From: Opisthocomus hoazin
Taxonomy: Eukaryota; Chordata; Aves; Opisthocomiformes; Opisthocomidae
Direction: 5' to 3'
Assembly (NCBI RefSeq): GCF_030867145.1
Contig: NC_134434.1
Location: 8,742,001-8,806,000, forward strand
DNA length: 64,000 bases
The notes under the pieces are model-generated. The model did no database searches. It was not told the DNA's origin and saw nothing but the letters and a program-made list of their open reading frames with translations. Shown here in pieces: positions 22,627-32,514 of the stretch. The first letter of the stretch is position 1; the number at the start of each line of letters is the position of its first letter. The position numbers and the translations under genes are program-made.

Positions 22627-25600
22627 ATGGACCGGCCACCGTCCTGCTCCCTCCGCGTCCCCGGGGACACCGAGAGCGACGGGTGAGTGCGGGCCGGCCT
22701 GCCCCGCGCCCTCGGCCCCGGGACCCCGCACCCCCCGCGCCCCGCACGCTCGGCCCCGGCACGCCGCACCGCCCACGCTCGGCCCCGGTACTCCGCACCC
22801 CCCATGCCCTCGGCCCCAGAACCCCGCATCCACGCGCCCCGTACACTGAGCACCGGGACCTCGCGCCCTCCACGCCCCGCACCCTCGGCCCCGGCACCCC
22901 ACACCCCCCGCGCTCCGCACCCTCCACGCTCGGCCCCGGGACCCCGCACCCCCCACAGCCGCCGTGTCCCGCACACTCGGCCCCGGGACCCCGCACCCCC
23001 CGCGGCCGCCGGGCCGGGCTGGGCCGGCGTCGGGGCTTTGCGGCGGTTCCCTCCCGGCCCCGGCAGCCCGCGGCGAGCGGCTCTGTGTCGCGACAGGCAG
23101 GAGCCGAGCCCGGACAGCGAGGGAGCCCTGCACAGCTCCTTCCAGCAGCTGATCCAGCAGCAGAGCAGCGCGGTGCGCGCCGGGCTGCAGCTGGAGATGC
23201 AGGCGAGGGGCAGAGGTGAGGCGCGGCGGTCGCAGCCGGGGTGGGACGGGGACAGCGCGGGTGCCCAGGGCTGTCTGCCACCCCAGACCCTCCTGGGCCG
23301 GCTGGGGCTTGCGCCGAGGCTGCGGCCGAGGGGCTTGTAGGGTCCCGCTGACACGGTCGCAGTGCCGGCAGCGGGGCAGAACCCCCCCCCGGGAAGGGGG
23401 TGCTCCGGGGGAGCACGCAGCGGGGCCGGGCAGTGGGACCACGGGGACTGGAGCCGTGGGCGCTCCGGCTTTCACCGCTCTGCGTCCCACCCTCCCCTCG
23501 CAGAGCACCCGGTCCATCTGGCCCCCCCCGACGCCGGTGCTGCGGCCTGGCCGGAGCCCGGGCAGGGCGAGCAGCGCCCTGGCTACTCCTCCGCTTCCCT
23601 GCGGATCCTCGCCAGCATGCCCAGCCGCACCATCGGTACGTCCCTGCCGCCGTCCCCGGGCCCAGGGCCCCGTGGGAGAGCTCTCCCGCCCGCCCTGCTC
23701 TCCCACAGCCACCCACCCCACCGCCCTGCTCTCGCCCGCAGGGCGCAGCCGCGGGGCCATCATCTCCCGGTACTACAACCGCACGGCCCGGCTGCGGCGC
23801 CGGAGCAGCCGCCCGCCCCTGCAGCAGCTCTGCCGCGCGGCGCGGCCCAGCCTGCGGCAGTACGACCTGGAGACCGACCCCGCCAGGGCCACGCTGGAAG
23901 GTGAGGGACCCCGAGAGCAGGGGCGGGCGGTGCTGGGCACCCTCCCCGGGTTGGGGACTGGCATGCCGTGTCCTGGCCGGCTGCTTCCCGCTGAGCCCCC
24001 CGTGCCCCCAGACAAGCGGAGTCTGCTGGTGAAGGAGCTGCTGAGCCTTTCGCCCACCCAGCGCAGCCACATGCTGCTCGCCATGCCCCTCAGCCTGGCA
24101 GAGAAACGCACCCTCCGGTAGGTCCTCCCCCACCAGCCCGGGCCGGGCAGGGCTCCCACAACCAGAGCCATCCCAGGGCCCGTGACCCCTCTGACGTCCC
24201 TCTCTGCGGGGCAGGCAGGAGCTGAGTGGGCAGAGGGGCCCCCCGAGGCAGCACACCCAGCACCGGGCCCTCTCCTCTCCCTGCGGATGGTCCAAGGACT
24301 ACGTGGTCCTCGTAAGGCTGGGGCACGGGTCTGCACGGCGGCTGCTGGGGGCTCCGGTGAAGGCTCTGGCCCCGGTGCTCTCCCCAGTTTCCCTCTCCCC
24401 AGGGCTGCCGGGGCCTCTGGTACAGGCTCCTCTCCCTGCTCCCCGCCGTGCAGCCCTGGCACTACGCCCTGAAGCAGATCAGCGGCCGCTTCGGCTCCAG
24501 CGTCCTCTCCTACTTCCTCTTCCTCAAGATGCTCATTATGTTCAACATCATCTCACTCCTCATCCTCCTGGTCTTCGTGGTGGCCCTGCAGGCTGCGTAT
24601 CCACCTGCCTCGGCCAGCCCCCAGCCCTTCACCGGCCTCGAGCTCCTCACGGGAGCGGTAAGCACTGCCAGCACGCCGGCGCCAGCACGTCCCCGCGCCG
24701 GGAGCTGCTCCAAGCCTGGGGCCCAGCCCTGTGCCCCCGCTGCGGCGATGCCCCGGTCCCTGCCCTGCATCCCAGCATCCCCCGCCACAGCAAAGTCCCG
24801 GTCCCTGCCCTGCATCCCAGCATCCCCTGCCGCAGCGACGCCCCGGTCCCTGCCCTCGCACCACCAGCGCCCTGGGACTGCCGGTGCTGGGGGTGGAGGA
24901 GGGCGCGTCCGGTGCTGCCCCAGCCGAGGGCTCTGTGTCCCGCGGGCTGGCATAGATGTGCCAGACTGGGCAGGGAGCTGCAGGCACCAGTGAGGTCACC
25001 GTGGGCCGCTTTCCCACAGGGCTACTTCACTCACTCGCTGCTGTACTACGGCTACTACAGCAACGTCACCCTGAACGACCCCTGCGCCTCCAGCCCCAAC
25101 GGCAGCGCGTGTCCCCTCGCAGCCCCCCCTGGCCCTTACAACATGCCGCTGGCCTACATGTTCAGCGTCGGGGTCTCCTTCCTCATCACCTGTGTCCTGC
25201 TGGTGTACAGGTGGGTCGGCAGCGCTGGCGGCACTGCAGCTGTCCCCTCGCCGCCCAGCCCCGATGCCCTGACACCTCCTCCTCGCCGCAGCATGTCCCG
25301 CTCCTTCGGGGAGAGCTACCGCGTGGGCAGCTCCATGGGGGACCTGGCCGTCAAAGTCTTCTGTGCCTGGGACTTCAAGGTGATCCAGAGGCGCTCGGTG
25401 AAGCTGCAGCATGAGAACATCTGCACCCAGCTGAAGGTGAGGAGCCGGGCCAGCGTCGGCCCGGCAGACCCTGGGCCCTGCAGTGGGAGGCAATCAGAGG
25501 AGCCAGTCCAGTCCCAGGGCTCAGCATCCCCCTCCTGCAGCTGCAAATCCCCCCCACCCTGCAGCAGCACTTCTGTCCGTCCGCCCTCGGGGTCCCGCCT

Positions 25601-28600
25601 CAGCGCAGCGGGACAAACCGCGCTCCCGGCACGGCTCTCTTGCAGGAGCTGCTTGCAGAGCGGCGGTCTCGCTCCCACTGCCAGAGCCTGTGCCAGCGCC
25701 TGCGGCACTCCGCTGTGCTCCTCCTGGCCTGGGCCCTCGCGCTGGGCACGGTGCTGGGCTGCGTGCTGGCTGTGCACTACTTCTCGGAGCACATGCACGT
25801 GGTGAGTGCTGCTCGTCGCCGTGGGATCTCCTGCCCTGGCGTCGGGGGGCTGGGGTACCCGTGGCATCTCCTCTCCTGGCATCGGCGTTCGCTGCCCTCC
25901 CCGGGCACGGCGCTGCTGGCAGCCGTGCTCACCCTGCTCCCGGCTCACCAGGTTCAGCAGGAGCATGGAGTGCAGGGCAGCGGCGCGTGGCAGCGGGAAG
26001 CCGTCCTGCTGGTCCTGCCCCTCGGGGTGTCCCTGCTCAACGTGCTGATGCCCCACCTGTACAACTTGCTGGCCGCGTGGGAGAAGCAGGACTCGCCCGT
26101 GGCAGAGGTCTATGTGGCGATCTGCAGGTAGGCTGGCCGGGGCCGGGGCGGGGGGCGCGTCCTGTGCCCCTTCCTGTGGCCCATGGGGAGGCTTTGGGGC
26201 CAGGCACGCTGCCCGCGGCGCTTGGCCCCTCCATCCCCAGGGCTCAGGGGCTCCTGGCCCTGCTCCTGCGCCCCAGGAACCTCTTGCTGAAGATGGTGGT
26301 CCTCGGCCTGCTGTGCTACCAGTGGCTCAGCCGGACAGTCGTCTGCTCGGCAGAGGAGGTCAGTGCCACGCGGGGCCGGGCTCTGCGGGTCGGTGCGAGG
26401 AGCACATGGCGCCCGAGCGAGCCGGCTGGGCCATGCCATGCCATGACGTGCCATGCCATGCCATCCGGACCGTCCCTTGCCAAGGACGCACGGAGCCAAG
26501 CCAAGGCTGCCATCCCAGCACCAGCAGGGGCGGGGGCCTGGCAGTGGGGGGGTCTGCCGGACGGCCGCAGGCACCATCGGCTCCTTTGCTGGGGAGAGGG
26601 GGGCAGCAGCCGGACGAGGGCACCCCAAACGTGGGGTGGCTGGGGAAAGGGGTGCAGGGCAGGAGGAGGTCCCACAGCCCCTCGCACCGTGAGGGCCACG
26701 GGAAAGTCGTGGGGGAGGAGGGGTCCTGCTGCCCGCTTGGTGCCACCTTTGCCTGTCTCCCCAGTGCTGGGAGACGTGTGTGGGGCAGGACCTGTATCGC
26801 TTCGTGGTGATGGACTTCATGTTCACCCTGCTGGACACGCTCTTTGGGGAGCTGGTCTGGAGGTAACGTGCCCCGGGAGGGGTCCCCCGCCAGCGTGGCA
26901 TCCCCGGCACGGCCCTGGCTCTCCGCTGCCCATCGGTGCTGCCCCGGCGCACTCAGGCTCTGCTGCCATCCGAGGGGAAGACGGGGTGCCGAGCGTCCCC
27001 CCCGCAGTGTGGGAGCAGAGCTCTGCTCCTTCCCAGGCTGATCTTGGAGAAGCGGCTGAAGAGGAAGCAGAGGCCGGAGTTTGACATCGCCCGGAACGTG
27101 CTGGGGCTGATGTATGGGCAGACCCTGACCTGGTGAGACATCTCCCGCCCGGCACGTCTCTGCTTGCCACTGCCTGGTGGTCCCCGGCGAGCCCCGTGTC
27201 TGGCAGGGACCGGGCACGGGGAGCTGCTCATCTCGCTGTGCGGGGCCGAGTGAGACCCCCCCAGCCCCGCGTGGGTGGGACGAGGGAGACGTGATGACAG
27301 TCGCTGTTTGAGGGGAGCCGCTGAGGCCCCTGCTTTGCCACCCTCCCACTGCCTTTCTGCAGCCCACGGCCTCGCGTCCCCGGCCTGCGGAGGGGACCCA
27401 CGCGTGTGCCGGTGCTGCGTTCCCACTCGGCACACCTGGGAGCCGAAAGCCCACCGCCGCCCCAGGCTCGGTGGGACCCCAGCCCAGCCCAGGCTGTGCG
27501 GCAAACCCAGCTCAGGGCAGCGTGCGCCTGCTCCTTGCTTTGCGAAAGCCCGGACGCAGCCGGCACCAGGGCCCTGCCGCTGCCCCCAGCGCAGCCCACC
27601 ACCGGCTGCCGCGGGGCTCGCGCCCGGGACGAGCTCGTCTTCCCCCGTCTCTCCCAGGCTGGGCGTTCTCTTCGCACCGCTCCTGCCAGCCGTGCAGACG
27701 CTGAAGCTGCTGCTGCTGTTCTACATCAAGAAGGTGTGAGCTCCCCACGCGTCCCCACGGCTCCCCACGCGTCCCCGCGACGGGCAGCCCTGCATGACGC
27801 CTCTGCCGCAACGGCGGTGCCGCGCAGCGCCAGCCTCGCGGGTGCGAGGGGCTGCTGCTGGGGATGGGGCGTCCCCACGCGCGCCCCGCTTCTGGGATGG
27901 GGAGGGACGGGGTGGCGGGGCGGGGGCAGCCGTCCCGCTCGCACCCCTGCAGCCGCTTCCCGGGAGAGGGCAACATGCGGGACTCTGCCTGTCTGCAGAC
28001 CAGCCTGATGCAGAACTGCCAGTCCCCCAGCAAGCCCTGGCAGGCGTCACGCATGAGCACCGTCTTCATCACCCTCCTGTGCTTCCCGTCCTTCCTGGGT
28101 GCAGCTGTCTTCCTCTCCTACACCATCTGGTCGTGAGTACCCGCCGGACCGCGGCTCGGGGCGCAGAGCCGCTGGCGCTGTCGGCACGCGGAGCACATCG
28201 CACCCGGCGCAGGGCTGCACAGTGCTGCCGCGGGCAGGAGGTGCTGCCCAGCCCTGGTCGTTGCACGGAGCGTAGCAGTGGTTGGCCGGTGCCTGCTTCT
28301 CCCAGCTGTTCCCAGATGTTCCTGGTGCAGGACAAGGGGTTGACACCATGACACCCCCCTCCCTGTCCAGCCCCTGGGCATGGCTGGGGTGGGCGAGGCT
28401 TGGTCCCTGCTGGGCTGCACATCTGAGGCCAGGCAGTGCCCTGGGGGCAGCGGGTGGCTGGGCTGCCCATCGCTCTGACCGACCCCGTCATTCTGTCTGC
28501 TCAGGGTGCGGCCGTCGGAGACCTGTGGTCCCTTCCGGGGGCTGGAAACCATCTACAACTCGGGGAGGACCTGGGTGCAAGTGCTGGAGAAGTCCAACCC

Positions 28601-29136
28601 GAACATCACCTGGCTTTCCTGGGCCCACCAGCACCTGGTGGAGAACACCTTCCTCCTGTTCTTTGTGTCCGGGGTCCTGCTGTGAGTACAGACCCAAGGC
28701 TGAGCCCTGGGGCCACGCTTTGAGGGTCCTGCTGTCACGGCCCCGCACCGGGAGCTGGGTGTCGCTCCAGAGCCCTGCGCCCCAGCACTGCATCCCCCAG
28801 CTTCCCGCCCCGGCTCCACCGTCCCGTCCCGCCTGTCGTTGCAGGGCCGTGATCTACTTCAACATCCAGGTGGTGAGAGGCCAGCGCAGGATCATCCGCC
28901 TGCTGAAGGAGCAGATTGCCAACGTGCGTGAGCGCCGCGCGCTGCCCCGCGCCCCGCGACTGCCGGATTCAGGCTGCAGCCCCGACGGCGCTGCCGCTGC
29001 AGACGTGGGAGAGCCCGTCCCACAGCGGCTCACTGCCCGGTCTCTGCTGTTGCAGGAAGGGGAAGACAAAACGTTCCTCATTCAGAAGCTTCACTCCGTT
29101 TACGAGCAGAGAGAGAGGAGCCTGAGTCGCAGGTGA
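22627..29136 (+). CDS. TMC6: Transmembrane channel-like protein 6 (EVER1)
   Basis: Multi-pass ER/Golgi protein of the TMC family; human TMC6 acts with TMC8 and CIB1 and its loss causes epidermodysplasia verruciformis. Nineteen exons: 22627-22682, 23097-23215, 23504-23635, 23742-23900, 24012-24117, 24215-24311, 24403-24657, 25020-25210, 25292-25436, 25646-25801, 25952-26127, 26277-26358, 26765-26862, 27037-27132, 27658-27733, 27999-28132, 28505-28681, 28845-28923, 29056-29136; 804 residues, human 805. The motif [11 protein letters not shown] precedes a basic segment ([12 protein letters not shown]). The TMC signature [18 protein letters not shown] is at 559-576, and the C-terminal end has [17 protein letters not shown]. 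The stop (AGG TGA) coincides with a good GT donor, so an alternative longer tail is possible. TMC6 rather than TMC8 is supported by sequence, strand and neighbours. Confidence 0.94.
22700..23015. repeat. C-rich minisatellite in TMC6 intron 1
   Basis: Roughly nine imperfect units of about 30-45 bp built on CTCGGCCCCGG(G/C)ACCCCGCA. Several long open frames cross it, which are artefacts. Confidence 0.75.
24736..24862. repeat. 45-bp tandem repeat in TMC6 intron 7
   Basis: Two and a half copies of a unit starting CCCGGTCCCTGCCCTGCATC and ending with a CGCCACAGCAAAGT-like segment. Confidence 0.75.
26438..26465. repeat. CCATG microsatellite in TMC6 intron 12
   Basis: Short interrupted (CCATG)n run. 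Confidence 0.7.
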
Positions 29137-30043
29137 GGCCGGCACGGAGGGCAGGGGGGCTGCCGGGGCGCTTGGCCAGGCGCGCAGACGTGGCTCTGCT
29201 CCATGCCAGAGCGGGGCTGGCAGAGCACCGCTTGCCGGGGAGCGGGAGGGGGCTGGGGGGAGCCCGGCGTGTCGCTGACCCTTGTGCTGTGGGCACGGGC
29301 GGCAGCGGGGCTGGGGCTGCGGGGCGGAATGCGCTGGGGGGCTGTGGGGCTGCCCTGGTATCTGGCCTGTCCCCGGGGACGCTGGGTCCCTGGTGCTGCT
29401 GTGGCCCGGAGACGGCACTGGCTGCCAGCAGAGCTGGCACAGGGATGGGGAACAGGGGAGGATGGGGACGTTTAGAGACCCCCATCTCCGCTCTGAGCAT
29501 GGGGCGGTGCCGCCTGCCCCCGGCAGCAGACCCCGGGGTCTCAGACTGTCTGTCTCCCCTTGGCGTCAGCATCCCCAGGAAGGAGCGGCAGGGGACAGGA
29601 CTCTGCTCACAGCCAGGGACGGGACCCGGCTGTCCCTGAGGGCTGCAGTGTGGCGCTGGAAGCAGCAGGACCGTGGGTGCTGGGGAAGAGCCTCTCCTCG
29701 GGGCTGCAGGGGCCAGGGACCCGCTGGGACACGTCGTCTGGCCGTTCCGCGGGGACGCTGCGACACACAGTGCTCCCACTGCCCCGAGCCGCTGGGGACG
29801 CGGCCGGCGCAGCACGACCGGGGCCAGGACTGCTGCCATGTCCCAGGGCACAGCCCTGCGTGGGGCCGGCTCGCCGGCGGAGCCCTCACTGTGAGCAGAG
29901 ACCAACACTCCCTCCTGCCAGCGCCCCAGCCAGCCGGGGAGCAGCTCTGGGCTCGTTCCAGAAACCCTGGGGGCCAGCGAAGCCTTCTGGATGGAGAGGA
30001 CCCGCAGCCCCCGCGCTGCCCAGGAGCAGCACGGCCGGAGCCC

Positions 30044-30049
30044 ATTAAA
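30044..30049 (+). terminator. TMC6: Candidate TMC6 poly(A) signal ATTAAA
   Basis: The commonest variant signal, 0.9 kb after the TMC6 stop. No AATAAA was seen nearer on this strand. Confidence 0.45.
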
Positions 30050-30985
30050 GTGGAGCTGTGCAGGAGCCCTCCCCGCCTGCGTCTGCACTGTCGGGCTGCA
30101 AGCAGGCCAGCAGATGCGGTGGTTCGTGTTCGCTGGGGGTGGTGGCTGGGCAGCAACGCAGGGAGCCCCTGGCGGCCGTGGCAGGGGTGCTGGGGCTCCT
30201 CGGCACTGCCTGCCCACCCTCGGGCTGCCCAGGGGAGAGCCTGGCACAGCCCACGCTGTGGGAGCGAGACCCCCGGCCACCTCATTGCCTGTGGCCCCGG
30301 GAGCCACTGGCCATCACGGTGCGGCGTCTGCAGCCCCGGCGCCGAGAGCGGCTCTCCACCGCGGCACGCTGCCAGCAGTCCCTGGCACGCCGGCTGTCCC
30401 TGTGCCGGGAGGCTGTGCCATGGCGTGCCAGCCGTCCCCGTGCCAGGAGGCTGTGCCCCGACGCAGCCAGGCCCAGGCAGCCTCCGAGACCCCGGGACCT
30501 GGCACTGGTGCTGCTGGGTGACGCGGCTGCCGGCTGCGCTGGGCTGGGCTGTCAGGGGGACACGGGATGTGCTATCGGTGCAGGCACAGCCCAGGCTCCC
30601 CGCACAGACCCAGCCCTTCCCTGAGCCCGAGTGCCACAGAGCAGCCGTGGGCTGGCACTCGCTGCAGCTCGTCAGACATCCCTGACCGAGGCATCCCCGC
30701 GGCTCAGCCCGCCCCAGCTCCCGACACCCACCCGGCCCCAGCAGCCTTTCTGCCTCCCCCCCAGTCACCCCATGAGCCCACGCTGCTGGCAGGAGCCCCA
30801 CGCGCACTCGGCCTCCACCCCGGGAACCGCCACTGGCGCAGGCACCGCCGCACCCCCACCCCGCTGCCCGTGAGCACCACAACCACTGTGGTCCAGCCCC
30901 GGGGGTCCTGCTCGCCCCGTCCCCCAAAGGCCGCAGTTTCCACCCCAGCACAGCGCAGCCGCCAGCCTGGACAGGACAGTGAAGT

Positions 30986-30991
30986 TTTACT
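30986..30991 (-). terminator. ARL16: Candidate ARL16 poly(A) signal AGTAAA
   Basis: A variant signal (plus strand TTTACT) about 100 bases after the ARL16 stop. Being non-canonical, it is only a candidate. Confidence 0.35.
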
Positions 30992-31090
30992 GCAAAGGCC
31001 GCCATGTTCCCCTGCCGCCGTCCCGTGACGCCGCGCCGGGCCCCGCTCACGGCCCCACGCAGGGCAGCAGGGCTCCCAGCAGCGTCGGGG

Positions 31091-32370
31091 TCAGCGAGGG
31101 TCTCCGAGGGCGGCCCGCAGCCACTGCAGGACGTCACGCAGGCCGGTGCTGTCGCGGGCGCTGGTCTCCAGCGTCGTGATGGGCTGCGTGGCGCAGGAGA
31201 CGATGTCCTGCATGCGGAACAGCGACTTCATCTCCGCCAGCGACATGTAGCAGGGCAGGTCACTGCGGCCGGGGGGGGGCTGCGTTAGCCCACCCGACGG
31301 CTCCCCCACCCGGGGGTCCCACAGAACCCCCGCCCTCGAGGTGCCCCCGCCCCCCTCACATCTTGTTGAAGACGACGAGCACGGGCACGGAGGCGAGCGG
31401 CGGGGCGCAGAGCACGGAGAGCAGCTGCACGCAGGACGAGGAGACCTGGGTGGGGTCCGCGGCGTCGACCACGAACTGCGGGAGCAGACGGGAGGGCGGC
31501 GGTGCGGCGTAACGAGGGACGGCAGGAAACAGCACTGCTGGGGCAGCACCCCGGGCCGCAGCCCACCGCTGCGGGCCGCCCCTCTCCCCGCCCTTGGGCC
31601 GGGGTCCCCGCCGGCGCGGTCACGGCGCGGCGCGGCTCACCATCAGCGCGCGGCCCTCGCCGTAGTAGCTGGGCCAGACAGGGCCCATGCAGCCGCCCAG
31701 CTCCCGCAGCACGGCCACCCGCCGCAGCGCCGTCAGGTCGGTGCCCACCTGCGGGACCGGGGCGCGGGTCGTCGGCTGCGCCTCCCCCCGGGGCCCCCAC
31801 CGCCCGCCCGACCGGGCCCTGCCTACCGTGGGCTGCGTGGCCGGGGGCTCGCCCAGCTCCACTGCCCCCCCCACGGTGCTCAGCTGTGCAGCCGGTCAAG
31901 GGCAGCGTGAGGGGGATGCAGACCCGCCGCCCGTCCCGGGACCCCTGCCCTGCCCGGGAGCCTCCCCTCCACCCCCCCGCCGGGACGCCTCCCGCCCGGG
32001 ACCCCCCGCCCTGCCGGGACCCGACAACCCCCCCCCCCCCCCCTCCCCGTGCCTGGGAGCCTCCCCTGAACCTCCCCACCGGGACCCCTCCCGCCCCCCC
32101 GGGACCCGACACCCCCGCCCCTCCCCGCCTGGGACCCCCAGCCCCGCCGGGACCCCCCCCCGCCTGGAGCCCCCTGCCCCGCCGGGACCACGACACCCCC
32201 CCCCTCCCCGCCCGGGAGCCTCCCCCTCACCCCCCCATCTGAGACCCCCTTCCCTCCCCCCCGCCCCGCGCCCGCCGGATATGACGTAGCCGCTTGGCCA
32301 GCAGGCTCTTGCCGCCACCCGTCGCGCCCAGCAGCAAGCACGTGGGCACGGGCCGCCCCGCGCCCGCCAT
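31091..32370 (-). CDS. ARL16: ADP-ribosylation factor-like protein 16
   Basis: Atypical small GTPase of the ARF/ARL family. Five exons on the minus strand: 32370-32283, 31885-31827, 31748-31641, 31475-31360, 31262-31091; 180 residues, slightly longer than most vertebrate forms. G1 is GATGGGKS at 15-22. The usual switch II WDxGGQ is replaced by ELGGCMGP, as in human ARL16. G4 is NKID followed by LPCYM, and the G5-like segment is ETSAR. Frame between exons 1 and 2 is kept only if intron 1 is removed from ATATCC to CAC, a U12-type AT-AC intron; the junction then reads KRLR-Q-LSTV, aligning with human KRLQ. It shares a 144-bp promoter with HGS. Confidence 0.9.
31886..32282 (-). other. ARL16: U12-type AT-AC intron (ARL16 intron 1)
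   Basis: On the minus strand the 397-nt intron starts ATATCCGG (U12 consensus ATATCCTT) and ends GGCTGCAC. A U12 branch-site match, CCCTTGAC, has its adenosine at 31896, ten nucleotides before the acceptor. There is no in-frame GT donor: the only GT nearby (CTAC followed by GTCATA) with the downstream AG puts exon 2 out of frame. Most of the intron is a C-rich (plus strand) degenerate repeat of CCGGGACCC units with a C run near 32028-32041. Confidence 0.72.
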
Positions 32371-32514
32371 CGCGCCCCGCCCCGCCCCGCCGGAAGAAGC
32401 CCCGCCCCCGCCGGAAGGAGCCCCGCCTCCGCCGGAAGGCGGAAGCGGGAGACGGAAGCGGAAGCGCCCGCGGAGCGGCGGTGGGGCAGGCCCGGCCGGA
32501 GGCGGGGGGACGCG
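32371..32514. promoter_or_regulatory. ARL16-HGS bidirectional promoter with tandem ETS boxes
   Basis: Only 144 bp separate the two start codons. Three CCGGAAG boxes, the ETS/GABP consensus, lie at 32390-32396, 32411-32417 and 32432-32438, each 21 bp after the previous. Further GGAAGCGG half-matches follow to 32465. GC boxes are interleaved and there is no TATA box. Tandem GABP sites are typical of divergent housekeeping promoters. Confidence 0.75.

Larger units (their letters stand above)
29137..31090. other. Intergenic interval between TMC6 and ARL16
   Basis: About 2 kb holding the probable TMC6 3' UTR and ARL16 3' UTR. No exon with recognisable similarity was found. In human, OXLD1 and CCDC137 lie next to ARL16; the cysteine-rich oxidoreductase-like motif of OXLD1 was looked for on the minus strand and not seen. 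The long open frames here have GC-driven composition and no splice or homology support. Confidence 0.55.

Noticed and set aside
20520-23354. 944-codon minus-strand open frame over SYNGR2 and TMC6
   Set aside because: It reads through verified introns, the CpG island and TMC6 exons in antisense; the stops are simply rare in this GC-rich DNA.
29137-31090. Possible OXLD1 gene
   Set aside because: The cysteine-rich CCMSGCPNCVW-like motif expected in OXLD1 was not found on either strand.
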